From: Streptomyces specialis
GTDB lineage: Bacteria > Actinomycetota > Actinomycetes > Streptomycetales > Streptomycetaceae
DNA length: 64,000 bases
Assembly: GCF_001493375.1 (NCBI RefSeq)
Contig: NZ_LN929894.1
Location: forward strand, 424,513-488,512
Direction: 5' to 3'
In this document: one piece after another, positions 1 to 7,433 of the stretch
Layout: each line of letters opens with the position of its first letter
Numbering within the stretch: the first letter of the stretch is position 1
Made by a program: the position numbers and the translations under genes
The notes under the pieces: generated by a model
The model's input: the letters and a program-made list of their open reading frames with translations, nothing else
Databases searched by the model: none
What the model was told of the DNA's origin: nothing

Positions 1-78
1 GCGGCGGGGGCGGTGGTCGTCGTCATGACTCCACGCTCCCGCCGGGGGTGTTTCCGGCGCGTCATGCCGGGTGGTGAA

Positions 79-104
79 CCGCCTCCCCCGCGCGGGGGAG
101 GCGG
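79..104. terminator. GC-rich palindromic hairpin, probable terminator
   Basis: A perfect 26-bp palindrome (13-bp arms, CCGCCTCCCCCGC and its complement) lies before phoX. It probably ends a gene left of the window. No T-tract follows, which is normal for Streptomyces terminators. Confidence 0.55.
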
Positions 105-134
105 CATCGCCGGGGAGGCGCGCGGGGGGCTCCA

Positions 135-190
135 GGTGAACCCGGGCGGTGAATCACCCGTATGAGTGAAGGTGGTCCTTCGTTCACCTA
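135..190. promoter_or_regulatory. Candidate PhoP-binding (PHO box-like) region upstream of phoX
   Basis: Three heptamers resembling the PHO-box core GTTCACC lie 80-140 bp before the phoX start: GGTGAAC at 135-141, GGTGAAT at 148-154 (both reverse orientation) and GTTCACC at 182-188. Streptomyces PHO boxes are 11-bp direct repeats. Here the two reverse units are 13 bp apart, so the fit is imperfect. The call rests partly on phoX being a typical Pho-regulon target. Confidence 0.35.
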
Positions 191-271
191 GGTGGCTACT
201 CCGGGTCATCGGCCGCTCCTAGCCTCACGGGAGCATCACCGACGGCACACATGAGCAAGTGAGGATCCGCG

Positions 272-2242
272 ATGTCAGGACTGCCACCGGTATTTCCCGC
301 GATCGATCCGGATGACGTCAGCTCGAACGGCTCGGCGAACCGGACGTTCGGGGAGGTCGTCGAGAAGCGGATGTCCCGCCGGGTCGCGCTCAAGGGCGGG
401 CCCGCCGCCGCTGCGGGGTTCCTGGTCGCCGCGCCCGCCGGGACGGGGCCGGCCGCCGCTGCCGGGCAGTCCGGGCAGTCCGCCACGGCGGCGGCGCGCG
501 GTGGTGGCGGGGGGCGCCCGCCGAGGGCGCTCCTCGGGTTCCGGGCCGTGCCGACGTCCACGGCCGACACGTTCACCGTGCCGGAGGGGTACGAGACCCA
601 GGTGATCATCCCCTGGGGCACCCCGATCCGGCCGGGCGGCCCCCGGTGGCGCAAGGACGCCGGCAACTCCGCCGACGAGCAGGCGCAGCAGGTCGGCATG
701 AACCACGACGGCATGCACTTCTTCCCGCTGGGGTCCGGCCGCCAGGGCAGCCGGCGCGGCATGCTGGTCCTCAACCACGAGTACGTGGACCAGGAGTTGC
801 TGTTCCCCGACGGCTCCGCGACGATGACGCCCGAGAAGGTGCGCAAGGCGCTGGCCGCGCACGGCGTCAGCGTGGTCGAGATCGAGGAGCGCGACGGCGA
901 GTGGCGCGTCGTGGACTCCCGCCGGGCGCGCCGGATCACCGGCTCCACGCCGGTGAGCTTCTCCGGGCCGGTCAAGGCGAGCCACCCCAGCCTCCAAGCG
1001 GCCGACGAGCCGCGGGGCACGCTGAACAACTGCTCCAACGGCTGGACGCCGTGGGGCACTTACCTGGCGTGCGAGGAGAACTGGAACAACTACTTCGGCA
1101 CCCAGGACCCGTCCTGGCAGCCGACCGCCTCCCAGCTCCGGTACGGCGTCTCCAAGAGCGGCGGCGGCTTCCGCTGGCACCTCGCCGACCCGCGTTTCGA
1201 CCTCGCGGCGAACCCCAACGAGATCAACCGGTTCGGCTGGATCGTCGAGATCGACCCGATGAACCCCAACGCCAAGCCGGTCAAGCGGACCGCGCTCGGC
1301 CGCGTCAAGCACGAGGGCTGCACGGTCACCGAGTCCCGGGGCCGCGTCGTCGCCTACACCGGTGACGACCAGGACGGCGACTACATCTACAAGTTCGTCG
1401 GCCAGGGCCACTGGCGGGCCCAGCGCGCGCTGGGCCGCAGCCCGCTGGACCACGGCACGCTGTACGTGGCGCGGTTCGAGGACGACGGCACCGGCTCCTG
1501 GCTGCCGCTGGCCCACGGCACCGGGCCGCTGACCACCGCCAACGGCTGGGCCGACCAGGCGGATGTGCTGCTGCGCACCCGCGAGGCGGCCGACGCGGTG
1601 GGCGCCACGAAGATGGACCGGCCGGAGTGGATCGCGGTCAACCCCGAGAACCAGGACGTCTACTGCACGCTGACCAACGGCAGCGGCTGGAACAGCGCGG
1701 TCAGCCCGCGCAAGCCCAACCCGTACGGCCACATCGTGCGCTGGACGGAGAAGAACGGCGACAACACGGCCACGACCTTCGACTGGGACATCTTCGTCCT
1801 GGCCGGCGACCCGGCGTACGACGCGCAGGCCGGGACCGACGAGTCGAACGTCTTCGGCTCGCCCGACGGGCTCGGGTTCGACGGCGACGGCCGGCTGTGG
1901 ATCATGACCGACGTCTCCAACTCGTCGCAGAACCTGGCCTCCAAGGGCTACGACAACATCGGCAACAACCAGATGCTGGCCGCCGATCCGCGCACCGGCG
2001 AGATCCGCCGCTTCCTCACCGGCCCGCGCGGTTGCGAGATCACCGGCCTGGCCTTCACGCCGGACCAGCGGACGCTGTTCGTCAACGTCCAGCACCCGGG
2101 AGAGGCGACGACGGCCTGGGGCACGCCGACGCCGGAGAACCCGCGAGCGGTCAGCAACTGGCCGGACTTCGACCCCGAGGGCCGACCGCGTTCGGCCACC
2201 GTGGTCATCCGCCGCACGGACGGCGGCGTGATCGGCGCCTGA
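272..2242 (+). CDS. phoX: PhoX-family (DUF839) secreted alkaline phosphatase
   Basis: Encodes 656 residues of the PhoX/DUF839 family, calcium- and iron-dependent phosphatases exported by the Tat system that release phosphate from organic esters. A twin-arginine stretch (SRRVALKGG, about residues 35-43) follows a roughly 33-residue n-region that is typical of this family. An Ala/Gly-rich hydrophobic segment and a low-complexity Ala/Gly linker come next. The catalytic region has the expected conserved blocks such as LNHEY and GWTPWGTYLACEEN. The ATG at 272 has GAGGA about 7 nt upstream. A strong hairpin follows the stop, so it is probably monocistronic. Possible PHO-box repeats upstream suggest induction by phosphate starvation, as for the pit gene near 49.8 kb. 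Confidence 0.92.
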   Translation: MSGLPPVFPAIDPDDVSSNGSANRTFGEVVEKRMSRRVALKGGPAAAAGFLVAAPAGTGPAAAAGQSGQSATAAARGGGGGRPPRALLGFRAVPTSTADTFTVPEGYETQVIIPWGTPIRPGGPRWRKDAGNSADEQAQQVGMNHDGMHFFPLGSGRQGSRRGMLVLNHEYVDQELLFPDGSATMTPEKVRKALAAHGVSVVEIEERDGEWRVVDSRRARRITGSTPVSFSGPVKASHPSLQAADEPRGTLNNCSNGWTPWGTYLACEENWNNYFGTQDPSWQPTASQLRYGVSKSGGGFRWHLADPRFDLAANPNEINRFGWIVEIDPMNPNAKPVKRTALGRVKHEGCTVTESRGRVVAYTGDDQDGDYIYKFVGQGHWRAQRALGRSPLDHGTLYVARFEDDGTGSWLPLAHGTGPLTTANGWADQADVLLRTREAADAVGATKMDRPEWIAVNPENQDVYCTLTNGSGWNSAVSPRKPNPYGHIVRWTEKNGDNTATTFDWDIFVLAGDPAYDAQAGTDESNVFGSPDGLGFDGDGRLWIMTDVSNSSQNLASKGYDNIGNNQMLAADPRTGEIRRFLTGPRGCEITGLAFTPDQRTLFVNVQHPGEATTAWGTPTPENPRAVSNWPDFDPEGRPRSATVVIRRTDGGVIGA

Positions 2243-2271
2243 GCGGGGCCGAGGGGGACCGAGGGGGACGG

Positions 2272-2310
2272 GGCTCTGGACTTCCGGCCGACCACCGGGA
2301 GTCCAGAGCC
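2272..2310. terminator. 11-bp stem hairpin between phoX and the PP2C gene
   Basis: GGCTCTGGACT at 2272-2282 pairs perfectly with AGTCCAGAGCC at 2300-2310 around a 17-nt loop. It lies between the convergent phoX and SpoIIE-type phosphatase genes and can serve both strands. Confidence 0.8.
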
Positions 2311-2313
2311 TCG

Positions 2314-2350
2314 GTGCTGTGCTGTGCTGTGCTGTGCTGTGCAGTGCTGG
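2314..2350. repeat. Pentanucleotide tandem repeat (GTGCT)n
   Basis: About seven head-to-tail copies of a 5-bp unit (GTGCT), the penultimate one varied (GTGCA), sit in the convergent intergenic space just after the hairpin. It is a microsatellite, outside any gene I accept, so no phase-variation role is implied. Confidence 0.85.
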
Positions 2351-2375
2351 GCGCGGCGGCGCGGCGTGGTGGGCG

Positions 2376-3545
2376 TCAGACGTCCGCCGAGCGGCCGTGC
2401 CAGTCGAGGCAGACCACCATCGCGTCGTCCTCCGGCAGCGGTCCGCCGCGGTGCCCGGCCAGCTCCGCGAGGATGGCGCGCGGCACCTGCGCCGGGGGCA
2501 GCAGCCGGGTGTTCATGATGGCCCGCGCCAGCGCCTTCTCGCCGTACCGTTCGCCGACGGGCGAGGAGGCGTCGTAGACACCGTCGCTGACGAAGAACAG
2601 CCGGTCGCCGGGGAGGGTGGTGAAGTCCTGGGCGGTGTACACCGTTTCCTCGAACATCCCGAGCGGGAGCTGCGCTTCCAGCTCCACGTACTCGGCGACC
2701 CCCTGGCGCAGCAGCCACATCCGGGGCGAGCCCGCGTCGATGATCCGGGTGCGGCCGGTGGCGAGTTCGAAGCGGAGCAGGAGGGCGGAGACGTGGGCGA
2801 GGCCCCGGTACTGGCCGTAGATCGCTTGGTCGGCCAGGTATGCCTGCTCGGCGAGGTCGAGTCCGGCCCGGCGGGCGTTGCGCAGGGCGCTGACGCCGAG
2901 GCCGGTGAGCAGGGACGCCTCTATGCCCTCGCCCATGCCGTTGATGACGGTGAGGGTGAGGTGGTCGGCGGAGGTGGACCAGTCGAACGTGTCGCCGTGG
3001 ACGGCGTAGGCCGGTTCGAGCTGGCCGCCGAGTTCGTACTCGGGGCGGGAGCAGGAGCGGCCGGGCAGGAGCTGCCACTGCATCTCGGCGGCGAGGGTGA
3101 GGCGTTCGCTCCTGCGGGCCTGCAGGTACACGTCGGTGTCGCGCTCGGCGACCATGATCTCGTGGCCCAGTATCCCGGCGATCTCGGTGAGTTCGTCCAG
3201 GACGGCGGCGCCGAAGCGTTCGCGCGGCATGCGGACGGTGAGCACGCCGATGCGGTCGCCGCGCACGCTGACCGGGAGGTGGGCGGTCAGCTCGGGCAGT
3301 CCCTCGGCGGGCTCCACGTAGGGCAGTTGGGAGCCGAAGGCCCGCCCGGCCGGTCCCATGTGCACGGGAAGGGAACGGTCGGCGGGGGCGTCGACCGGTC
3401 GCAGCGACGTCACCCCGTAGTCCGCGACCATGAGCGTCGCGTCGCTCACGGAGTAGCACCGGACCAGCACGGCCCGAAGACTTTCGAGCAGTGCGTGCGG
3501 AGCCGCGTGACGCAGGGCGCGTTCAGCGGCCGCGAGTCTGTCCAC
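2376..3545 (-). CDS. GAF-like/SpoIIE PP2C-type phosphatase with an altered metal motif
   Basis: A 389-residue protein. Residues about 1-140 look like a GAF-type sensor region and about 150-380 form a SpoIIE/RsbU-like PP2C phosphatase. Such enzymes usually dephosphorylate STAS anti-anti-sigma factors. The first metal motif is present (GDTFDW, D185) and the C-terminal EDDAMVV is intact. The second motif reads INGMGEG around residue 202, where family members normally have an Asp (as in D-x-M/L-G-H-G), and the following His is Glu. Metal binding may therefore be weakened. The GTG start at 3545 lies divergent from the MarR gene. It could be a degenerate regulator or a partner of the stressosome genes to the right. 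Confidence 0.82.
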   Translation of the reverse strand: MDRLAAAERALRHAAPHALLESLRAVLVRCYSVSDATLMVADYGVTSLRPVDAPADRSLPVHMGPAGRAFGSQLPYVEPAEGLPELTAHLPVSVRGDRIGVLTVRMPRERFGAAVLDELTEIAGILGHEIMVAERDTDVYLQARRSERLTLAAEMQWQLLPGRSCSRPEYELGGQLEPAYAVHGDTFDWSTSADHLTLTVINGMGEGIEASLLTGLGVSALRNARRAGLDLAEQAYLADQAIYGQYRGLAHVSALLLRFELATGRTRIIDAGSPRMWLLRQGVAEYVELEAQLPLGMFEETVYTAQDFTTLPGDRLFFVSDGVYDASSPVGERYGEKALARAIMNTRLLPPAQVPRAILAELAGHRGGPLPEDDAMVVCLDWHGRSADV

Positions 3546-3624
3546 CGTGTGTGTTCGCCTTCTGGGGGAGTGCCGGCCGGGAGAACCGGTGAGGTTTGGG
3601 AGGACGCCGGAGCGGACATCCGGG

Positions 3625-4155
3625 ATGACAAGCCTGATCCTGAGTGCCAGAGTGAGATGCGTGAATCCACTGCCTCCACACCGGCCCCCGGATGCCGCCC
3701 TGGCGGCTTCCGAGGTGATCGAGTTGCTGGAGGTCCTGTGGGAGCGGGGGCGGGACGCCGCCTCGTCGGCACCGGTTTCTTCCTCCCAACTCCGGGTCCT
3801 CTACATCCTGGAGCGCGATGAGGGCATCAATCTTCGCGGGCTGGGGGAGCTGCTGGGTTCGGCGCCGTCCTCGGTGAGCAGACTCTGCGACCGGCTCCAG
3901 GCCCTCGGGTTCGTGGAGCGGACACCGAGTCAGGCCAGTCGCCGCGAGCTGGAGCTGTGGCTCACGCCCCATGGCCGTCGCTACCTCCAGGACCTCAGAG
4001 AGCGCCGGGAGAAGGCGCTGCTGACCGCCATCGCCGCCATGCCGCCCAGCACCCGGAAGGCACTTGTCGAGGGACTCGCGGGCTTCCGGGACGCGGTGGC
4101 GCAGTCCGTGCCGAACCGCGAGCGGGCCGCCGACCGTTCCGCCCGCTCGGCGTAG
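3625..4155 (+). CDS. MarR-family transcriptional regulator
   Basis: A roughly 176-residue winged-helix regulator. The stretch QLRVLYILERDEGINLRGLGELLG, SVSRLCDRLQALGFVERTPS and ELWLTPHGRRYL is a standard MarR helix-turn-helix plus beta-wing. The N-terminal approximately 35 residues are Pro-rich and outside the fold. The reading frame is open from 3547. I chose ATG 3625, but GTG 3661 is also possible, and neither has a strong ribosome-binding site. It is divergent from the SpoIIE-type phosphatase and about 330 bp upstream of the rsb operon, so it may regulate either. MarR proteins often sense small aromatic ligands, but nothing here identifies one. Confidence 0.85.
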   Translation: MTSLILSARVRCVNPLPPHRPPDAALAASEVIELLEVLWERGRDAASSAPVSSSQLRVLYILERDEGINLRGLGELLGSAPSSVSRLCDRLQALGFVERTPSQASRRELELWLTPHGRRYLQDLRERREKALLTAIAAMPPSTRKALVEGLAGFRDAVAQSVPNRERAADRSARSA

Positions 4156-4484
4156 AGGGTGCGTCGGTGACATGCGGGCTCCTGACGTGACCGGCCGCGT
4201 GCCGGACCGGCGGGGGCGCCGGGTGGCGGGCCGCCAGGGCACAGCGTGTGGCTGCGATACTACTGTTGTCAAATGGAAACTGTTGTGTGTTGGGCGGCGA
4301 CGGCGGGAAACGCGGAGCCGGTGACGGCCTGTTGTCGGCGTCCGGGGGTAGGGGACTACCGGGCGGTCGCCGGCGCCGCTAATGTTTGTCACGCGACAAC
4401 TCATGACAAAACGCATCAAGTGCATACCCGGAAGAAGACGTTGATGTGCCGGGCAGGGAGACATCGACGGCGAGAGGTTCTCTT
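4156..4484 (+). promoter_or_regulatory. Upstream region of the rsb operon with a possible SigB-type promoter
   Basis: This 329-bp gap has locally lower GC. GCCT at 4327-4330, a 15-nt spacer and GGGTAG at 4346-4351 fit the Streptomyces SigB-type consensus GNNT-N14-16-GGGTAC/T except for the last base. It would start transcription about 125 nt before rsbR and would imply autoregulation by the pathway's own sigma factor. No gene is supported here. Confidence 0.35.
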
Positions 4485-5363
4485 GTGACTGCCACCGAAT
4501 CCGCGGCGCGCGAGCGGCTCACCAGCGCGCTGCGCGACCACGACCAGGACATCGCCGACCGGTGGGTCCGGCTCCAGATCGAGCAGGAGGGGCTGGGCGC
4601 CGGCATCGGCGAGGACGAGCTGCGCGGAGAGGCGGACGCCCTCCTCGCCGCGCTCCTGGCGGGCCTGGAGAGCGGGCTGCCCGTGAGCCGCGTCGTCACC
4701 TCGCACGCCGAGCTGCGCGGCACCATCACGGAGCTGTCGATGCGCAGGGCGCGCGCGGGCGTCACGCCCACGGCGACCTCGCTGGCCGTGCTGGCGCTCA
4801 AGGAGGTGCTGCTGGAGGTCCTCCAGCGCGCCACGCGGGACGCGGAGGAGCTGTTCGAGGCGGCGGTGCTGATCAACCGGCTGCTGGACGCGGCCGGTGT
4901 GCTGTCGTTCGACGCCTATGTCTCCAGCCGGGAGGAGATCATCTCCCGGCAGAGCCGCCAGCTTCTGGAGATGTCCACGCCGGTGGTCCGGCTCTGGCGC
5001 CATGTGCTGGCCGTGCCGCTCATCGGCACCCTGGACACCACTCGCACGCAGGTGGTGATGGAGAGCCTCCTCCAGGCGATCCAGGCCGACGAGGCGAAGG
5101 TCGCCATCATCGACATCACCGGCGTCGCGGCGGTGGACACCTCCGTCGCCCAGCACCTGATGCAGACCGTCGCGGCCGTGCGCCTGATGGGCGCGGACTG
5201 CGTCATCAGCGGCATCCGGCCGCCCATCGCCCAGACCATCGCCCAACTCGGCGTGGACCTCTCCGAGATCCTCACCCGGGCCACCCTGGCGGACGCGCTG
5301 ACGGAGGCCGTCAAGATCACCGGGCAGCCGGCGCTTCCCACGGGCGACGCGGTCCGCCGGTGA
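4485..5363 (+). CDS. rsbR: RsbR-type stressosome co-antagonist (STAS domain)
   Basis: A 292-residue protein with a helical N-terminal sensor-like half (about 1-160, RsbR_N-like) and a C-terminal STAS domain (about 165-280). In the STAS domain IDITGVAAVDTSVAQHL carries the Thr normally phosphorylated by RsbT. With RsbS it would build a cytoplasmic stressosome that sequesters RsbT until stress. I chose GTG 4485 because GAGAGG lies about 8 nt upstream; the frame is open from 4446. The stop overlaps the rsbS start by 4 bp (GTGA), indicating translational coupling. The sensor half is not a recognisable PAS or globin domain, so the signal is unknown. Confidence 0.88.
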   Translation: MTATESAARERLTSALRDHDQDIADRWVRLQIEQEGLGAGIGEDELRGEADALLAALLAGLESGLPVSRVVTSHAELRGTITELSMRRARAGVTPTATSLAVLALKEVLLEVLQRATRDAEELFEAAVLINRLLDAAGVLSFDAYVSSREEIISRQSRQLLEMSTPVVRLWRHVLAVPLIGTLDTTRTQVVMESLLQAIQADEAKVAIIDITGVAAVDTSVAQHLMQTVAAVRLMGADCVISGIRPPIAQTIAQLGVDLSEILTRATLADALTEAVKITGQPALPTGDAVRR

Positions 5364-5770
5364 ACGGCCAGAAGCCGGCGAGCGTGCCGATCCTGCGTCT
5401 CGGCGACGTCCTGGTCACCGGCCTGCTCGACGAGCTGGACGACAAGTCGGCCATGGCGTTCCTGGACGAGCTGACCGAGCGGATCGCCGCCGACGCGGCC
5501 ACCGGCGTGCTCATCGACATCTCCCGGCTGGAAATCATCGACTCGTTCGTCGCCCGCACCCTCAGCGAACTCACCACCACCGCACGGCTGCTGGGCGCCC
5601 GCGTCATCGTCGCCGGCATGCGCCCGCCCGTCGCCATCACCCTGGTCGAGCTGGGACTGCGACTCGACGGTGTGGAGACGGCCTTGAACGCGGAGCAGGG
5701 CATGGCCGCCCTCGGCTGGTTCCGCACCACAGTGTCCGGGGAGGGTCCGCACCGTGATGACGCCCCATGA
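5360..5770 (+). CDS. rsbS: RsbS-type STAS anti-anti-sigma / stressosome scaffold
   Basis: A 136-residue single STAS domain. VPILRLGDVLVTGL begins the fold and LIDISRLEIIDSFVARTL holds the conserved Ser expected to be phosphorylated by RsbT. It begins at a GTG overlapping the rsbR stop and overlaps the rsbT start by 17 bp, giving the classical rsbR-rsbS-rsbT order. In the known system RsbS binds RsbT in unstressed cells and releases it after phosphorylation. Length and motifs match the family closely. Confidence 0.9.
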   Translation: MNGQKPASVPILRLGDVLVTGLLDELDDKSAMAFLDELTERIAADAATGVLIDISRLEIIDSFVARTLSELTTTARLLGARVIVAGMRPPVAITLVELGLRLDGVETALNAEQGMAALGWFRTTVSGEGPHRDDAP

Positions 5771-6227
5771 TCCGGCGGCGGGCCTCACCCGGGAGTGGCT
5801 CCCCGAGCCGGACGCCGGCGCGGACGCCGCGCCCCGCGTCTATCCCGTGCGCACCGAGGAGGACCTGCTGGAGGCCCGGCACGCCGTCCGCGCCGCCACC
5901 CTCGCCGCGGGCTTCGGCCTGGTCGACCAGACCCGCGTGGTCACCGCCGCCAGCGAGCTGGTCCGCAACGCCTACATCCACGGCGGTGGCGGCACGCTGA
6001 CCATCGAGCGGCTGCGCCGGTCCGGCTTCCGCGGTGTCCGCCTCACCGTCTCCGACCAGGGGCCCGGCATCCCCGACGTCGAGGCGGCCCTGACCGACGG
6101 GTACAGCACCGGCCCCGGTCTCGGGCACGGCCTGGGCGGCGCCAGGCGGCTGATGCACGACTTCGAGATCCGCACCTCGCCCGGTGGCGGCACCACCGTG
6201 AGCGCGACCCGCTGGACCCAGGGCTGA
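5754..6227 (+). CDS. rsbT: RsbT-type GHKL serine/threonine kinase
   Basis: A 157-residue GHKL kinase with a roughly 30-residue N-terminal extension beyond typical RsbT. The N-box (ASELVRNAYIHGG, E68 and N72) and G1 box (DQGPGIPD, D101) are intact, as is a G2-like region GLGHGLGGARRLM. It should phosphorylate RsbS and RsbR and then activate a PP2C phosphatase. The start is GTG 5754 or ATG 5757, both inside the rsbS 3' end. The coiled-coil PP2C gene at 7434 is an obvious candidate target. Confidence 0.9.
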   Translation: MMTPHDPAAGLTREWLPEPDAGADAAPRVYPVRTEEDLLEARHAVRAATLAAGFGLVDQTRVVTAASELVRNAYIHGGGGTLTIERLRRSGFRGVRLTVSDQGPGIPDVEAALTDGYSTGPGLGHGLGGARRLMHDFEIRTSPGGGTTVSATRWTQG

Positions 6228-6234
6228 CCCGGCC

Positions 6235-7188
6235 GTGTATCCCTCACCCCGCCGGGAACCCAGCGCGCAGGTGCGCATCGACCACCACAGCGCCGTCCAC
6301 CTCGCCGTGGTCACCGCGCGGAGCCTGGCGCGGCGGTGCGGGCTGACCGGTGCCCTGCCGGAGAAGGCCGCCGTCCTCGCCAGCGAGCTGGCGAGCAACC
6401 TCGACAAGCACGCCCGGGACGGCGTCGTGTATCTCCAGCCCCTGCCGCTGGGCGCCGGCCTGGACATCGCCGCCGCCGACCGGGGGCCCGGCATGGTGGA
6501 GCTGGAGCGCTGCTTCGCCGACGGCTACACCACCAGCGGCACGCTCGGCGCGGGCCTCGGCGCGGTGCGCCGGATAGCGACGGACTTCACCATCCGCACC
6601 CAGCCGGGCGACGGGACCGTCGTCAGCGCCCGCCTCGCGCCGCCGGAGCACGCCGCCGCGGCCAGGGCGTCCGTCGGCGCGGTCTGCCTGCCGCTGGAGG
6701 GGGAGGACGTCAGCGGCGACGCCTGCGCCGTCACCGACGGCGACACCGGCCGCACCGCCCTGGTGGTGGACGCCCTGGGGCACGGGGCCGCCGCGGCCGA
6801 CGCCGCCGGGGCGGCCATGGCCGCGTTCTCCCGCGAGCCGGACCGGCCGCTGCCGGTCCTGATGGCCGCGCTCCACAAGGCGCTGCGCCGCACCCGCGGC
6901 GCGGCCGTCGCCCTGCTCCGCCTCACCCCCGGCCGCGCCGACTTCTGCGGCACGGGCAACGTCCGCCTGTCGCTGGTGAGTTCGGACCGGGTCCGGTCGG
7001 GCCCCCCGGCGCCGCCCGGTATCGTCGGTTACAACATGCCCCAGCCGACCGTCCACAGCGTCGACCTGGCCCCCCGGGAGACCTGCGTGCTGCACCCCGA
7101 CGGCATCGACCCGGGATGGGCCCGCCACGCGCGCCCGTTCCTGCTGCGCCTGCCCCCGTCCCTGCTCCTGTCTCTTCTACCCATCTGA
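6235..7188 (+). CDS. RsbT-like ATPase fused to RsbX-like PP2C phosphatase (3' end damaged by adapter)
   Basis: Residues 1-135 form a second GHKL ATPase domain (N-box with E51 and N55; G1 box DRGPGM, D82). Residues about 145-300 form a small PP2C/RsbX-like domain with SGDACAV (D162) and VVDALGHG (D179). Such fusions typically follow rsbRST and reset the stressosome by removing phosphates from RsbR/RsbS. The reading frame ends in RLPPSLLLSLLPI, which is adapter-derived (from 7168). After the artefact, 7363-7422 encodes a sequence with VVRDDATALAV and then a stop, which matches a PP2C C-terminus. The true gene therefore probably runs 6235 to 7422 with some bases lost. Confidence 0.82.
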   Translation: MYPSPRREPSAQVRIDHHSAVHLAVVTARSLARRCGLTGALPEKAAVLASELASNLDKHARDGVVYLQPLPLGAGLDIAAADRGPGMVELERCFADGYTTSGTLGAGLGAVRRIATDFTIRTQPGDGTVVSARLAPPEHAAAARASVGAVCLPLEGEDVSGDACAVTDGDTGRTALVVDALGHGAAAADAAGAAMAAFSREPDRPLPVLMAALHKALRRTRGAAVALLRLTPGRADFCGTGNVRLSLVSSDRVRSGPPAPPGIVGYNMPQPTVHSVDLAPRETCVLHPDGIDPGWARHARPFLLRLPPSLLLSLLPI

Positions 7189-7353
7189 CGCTGCCGACGA
7201 AGAGGATAGTGTAGTCCTCGGCATCCGTCGCCCACTTTCTACAAACAATGTCTGACGTCCGCCGACCCACTAGCACGACCCCCCCCCCCCCCCCCCCTGC
7301 CGGCGCCGGAGGCGGCGTCGGATGTGTACAAGACCCAGCCCCCCCCCCCCCCC
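7168..7353. other. Nextera adapter-derived assembly artefact (site A)
   Basis: From 7168 the sequence CTGTCTCTTcTACcCATCT is the 19-bp Tn5 mosaic end with two mismatches. The read-1 (i5-side) extension GACGCTGCCGACGA, an index-like AGAGGATA (complement of TATCCTCT) and GTGTAG of the P5 arm follow to 7214. At 7306-7338 a degraded opposite-orientation copy reads GATGTGTAcAAGAccCAG at its end. Poly-C runs at 7279-7297 and 7339-7353 flank it. This is library adapter, not genomic DNA. It breaks the preceding gene. Confidence 0.93.
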
Positions 7354-7433
7354 GCCCTCGCGCACCGGCACCGGGTCGTCCGTGACGACGCCACCGCCCT
7401 GGCCGTCGCGTCCCCGCGCTGAGGCCCGCCGCC

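Noticed and set aside
1-78. Possible 3' end of a gene at the left edge
   Set aside because: Less than 30 bp could be coding before the terminator, too short to support a frame or strand.
275-2095. Minus-strand open frame of 606 codons opposite phoX
   Set aside because: Shadow of phoX; no ribosome-binding site or domain.
7279-7353. Poly-C tracts as phase-variation switches
   Set aside because: They occur only beside adapter sequence (sites A-C) and are better explained as sequencing no-signal runs.
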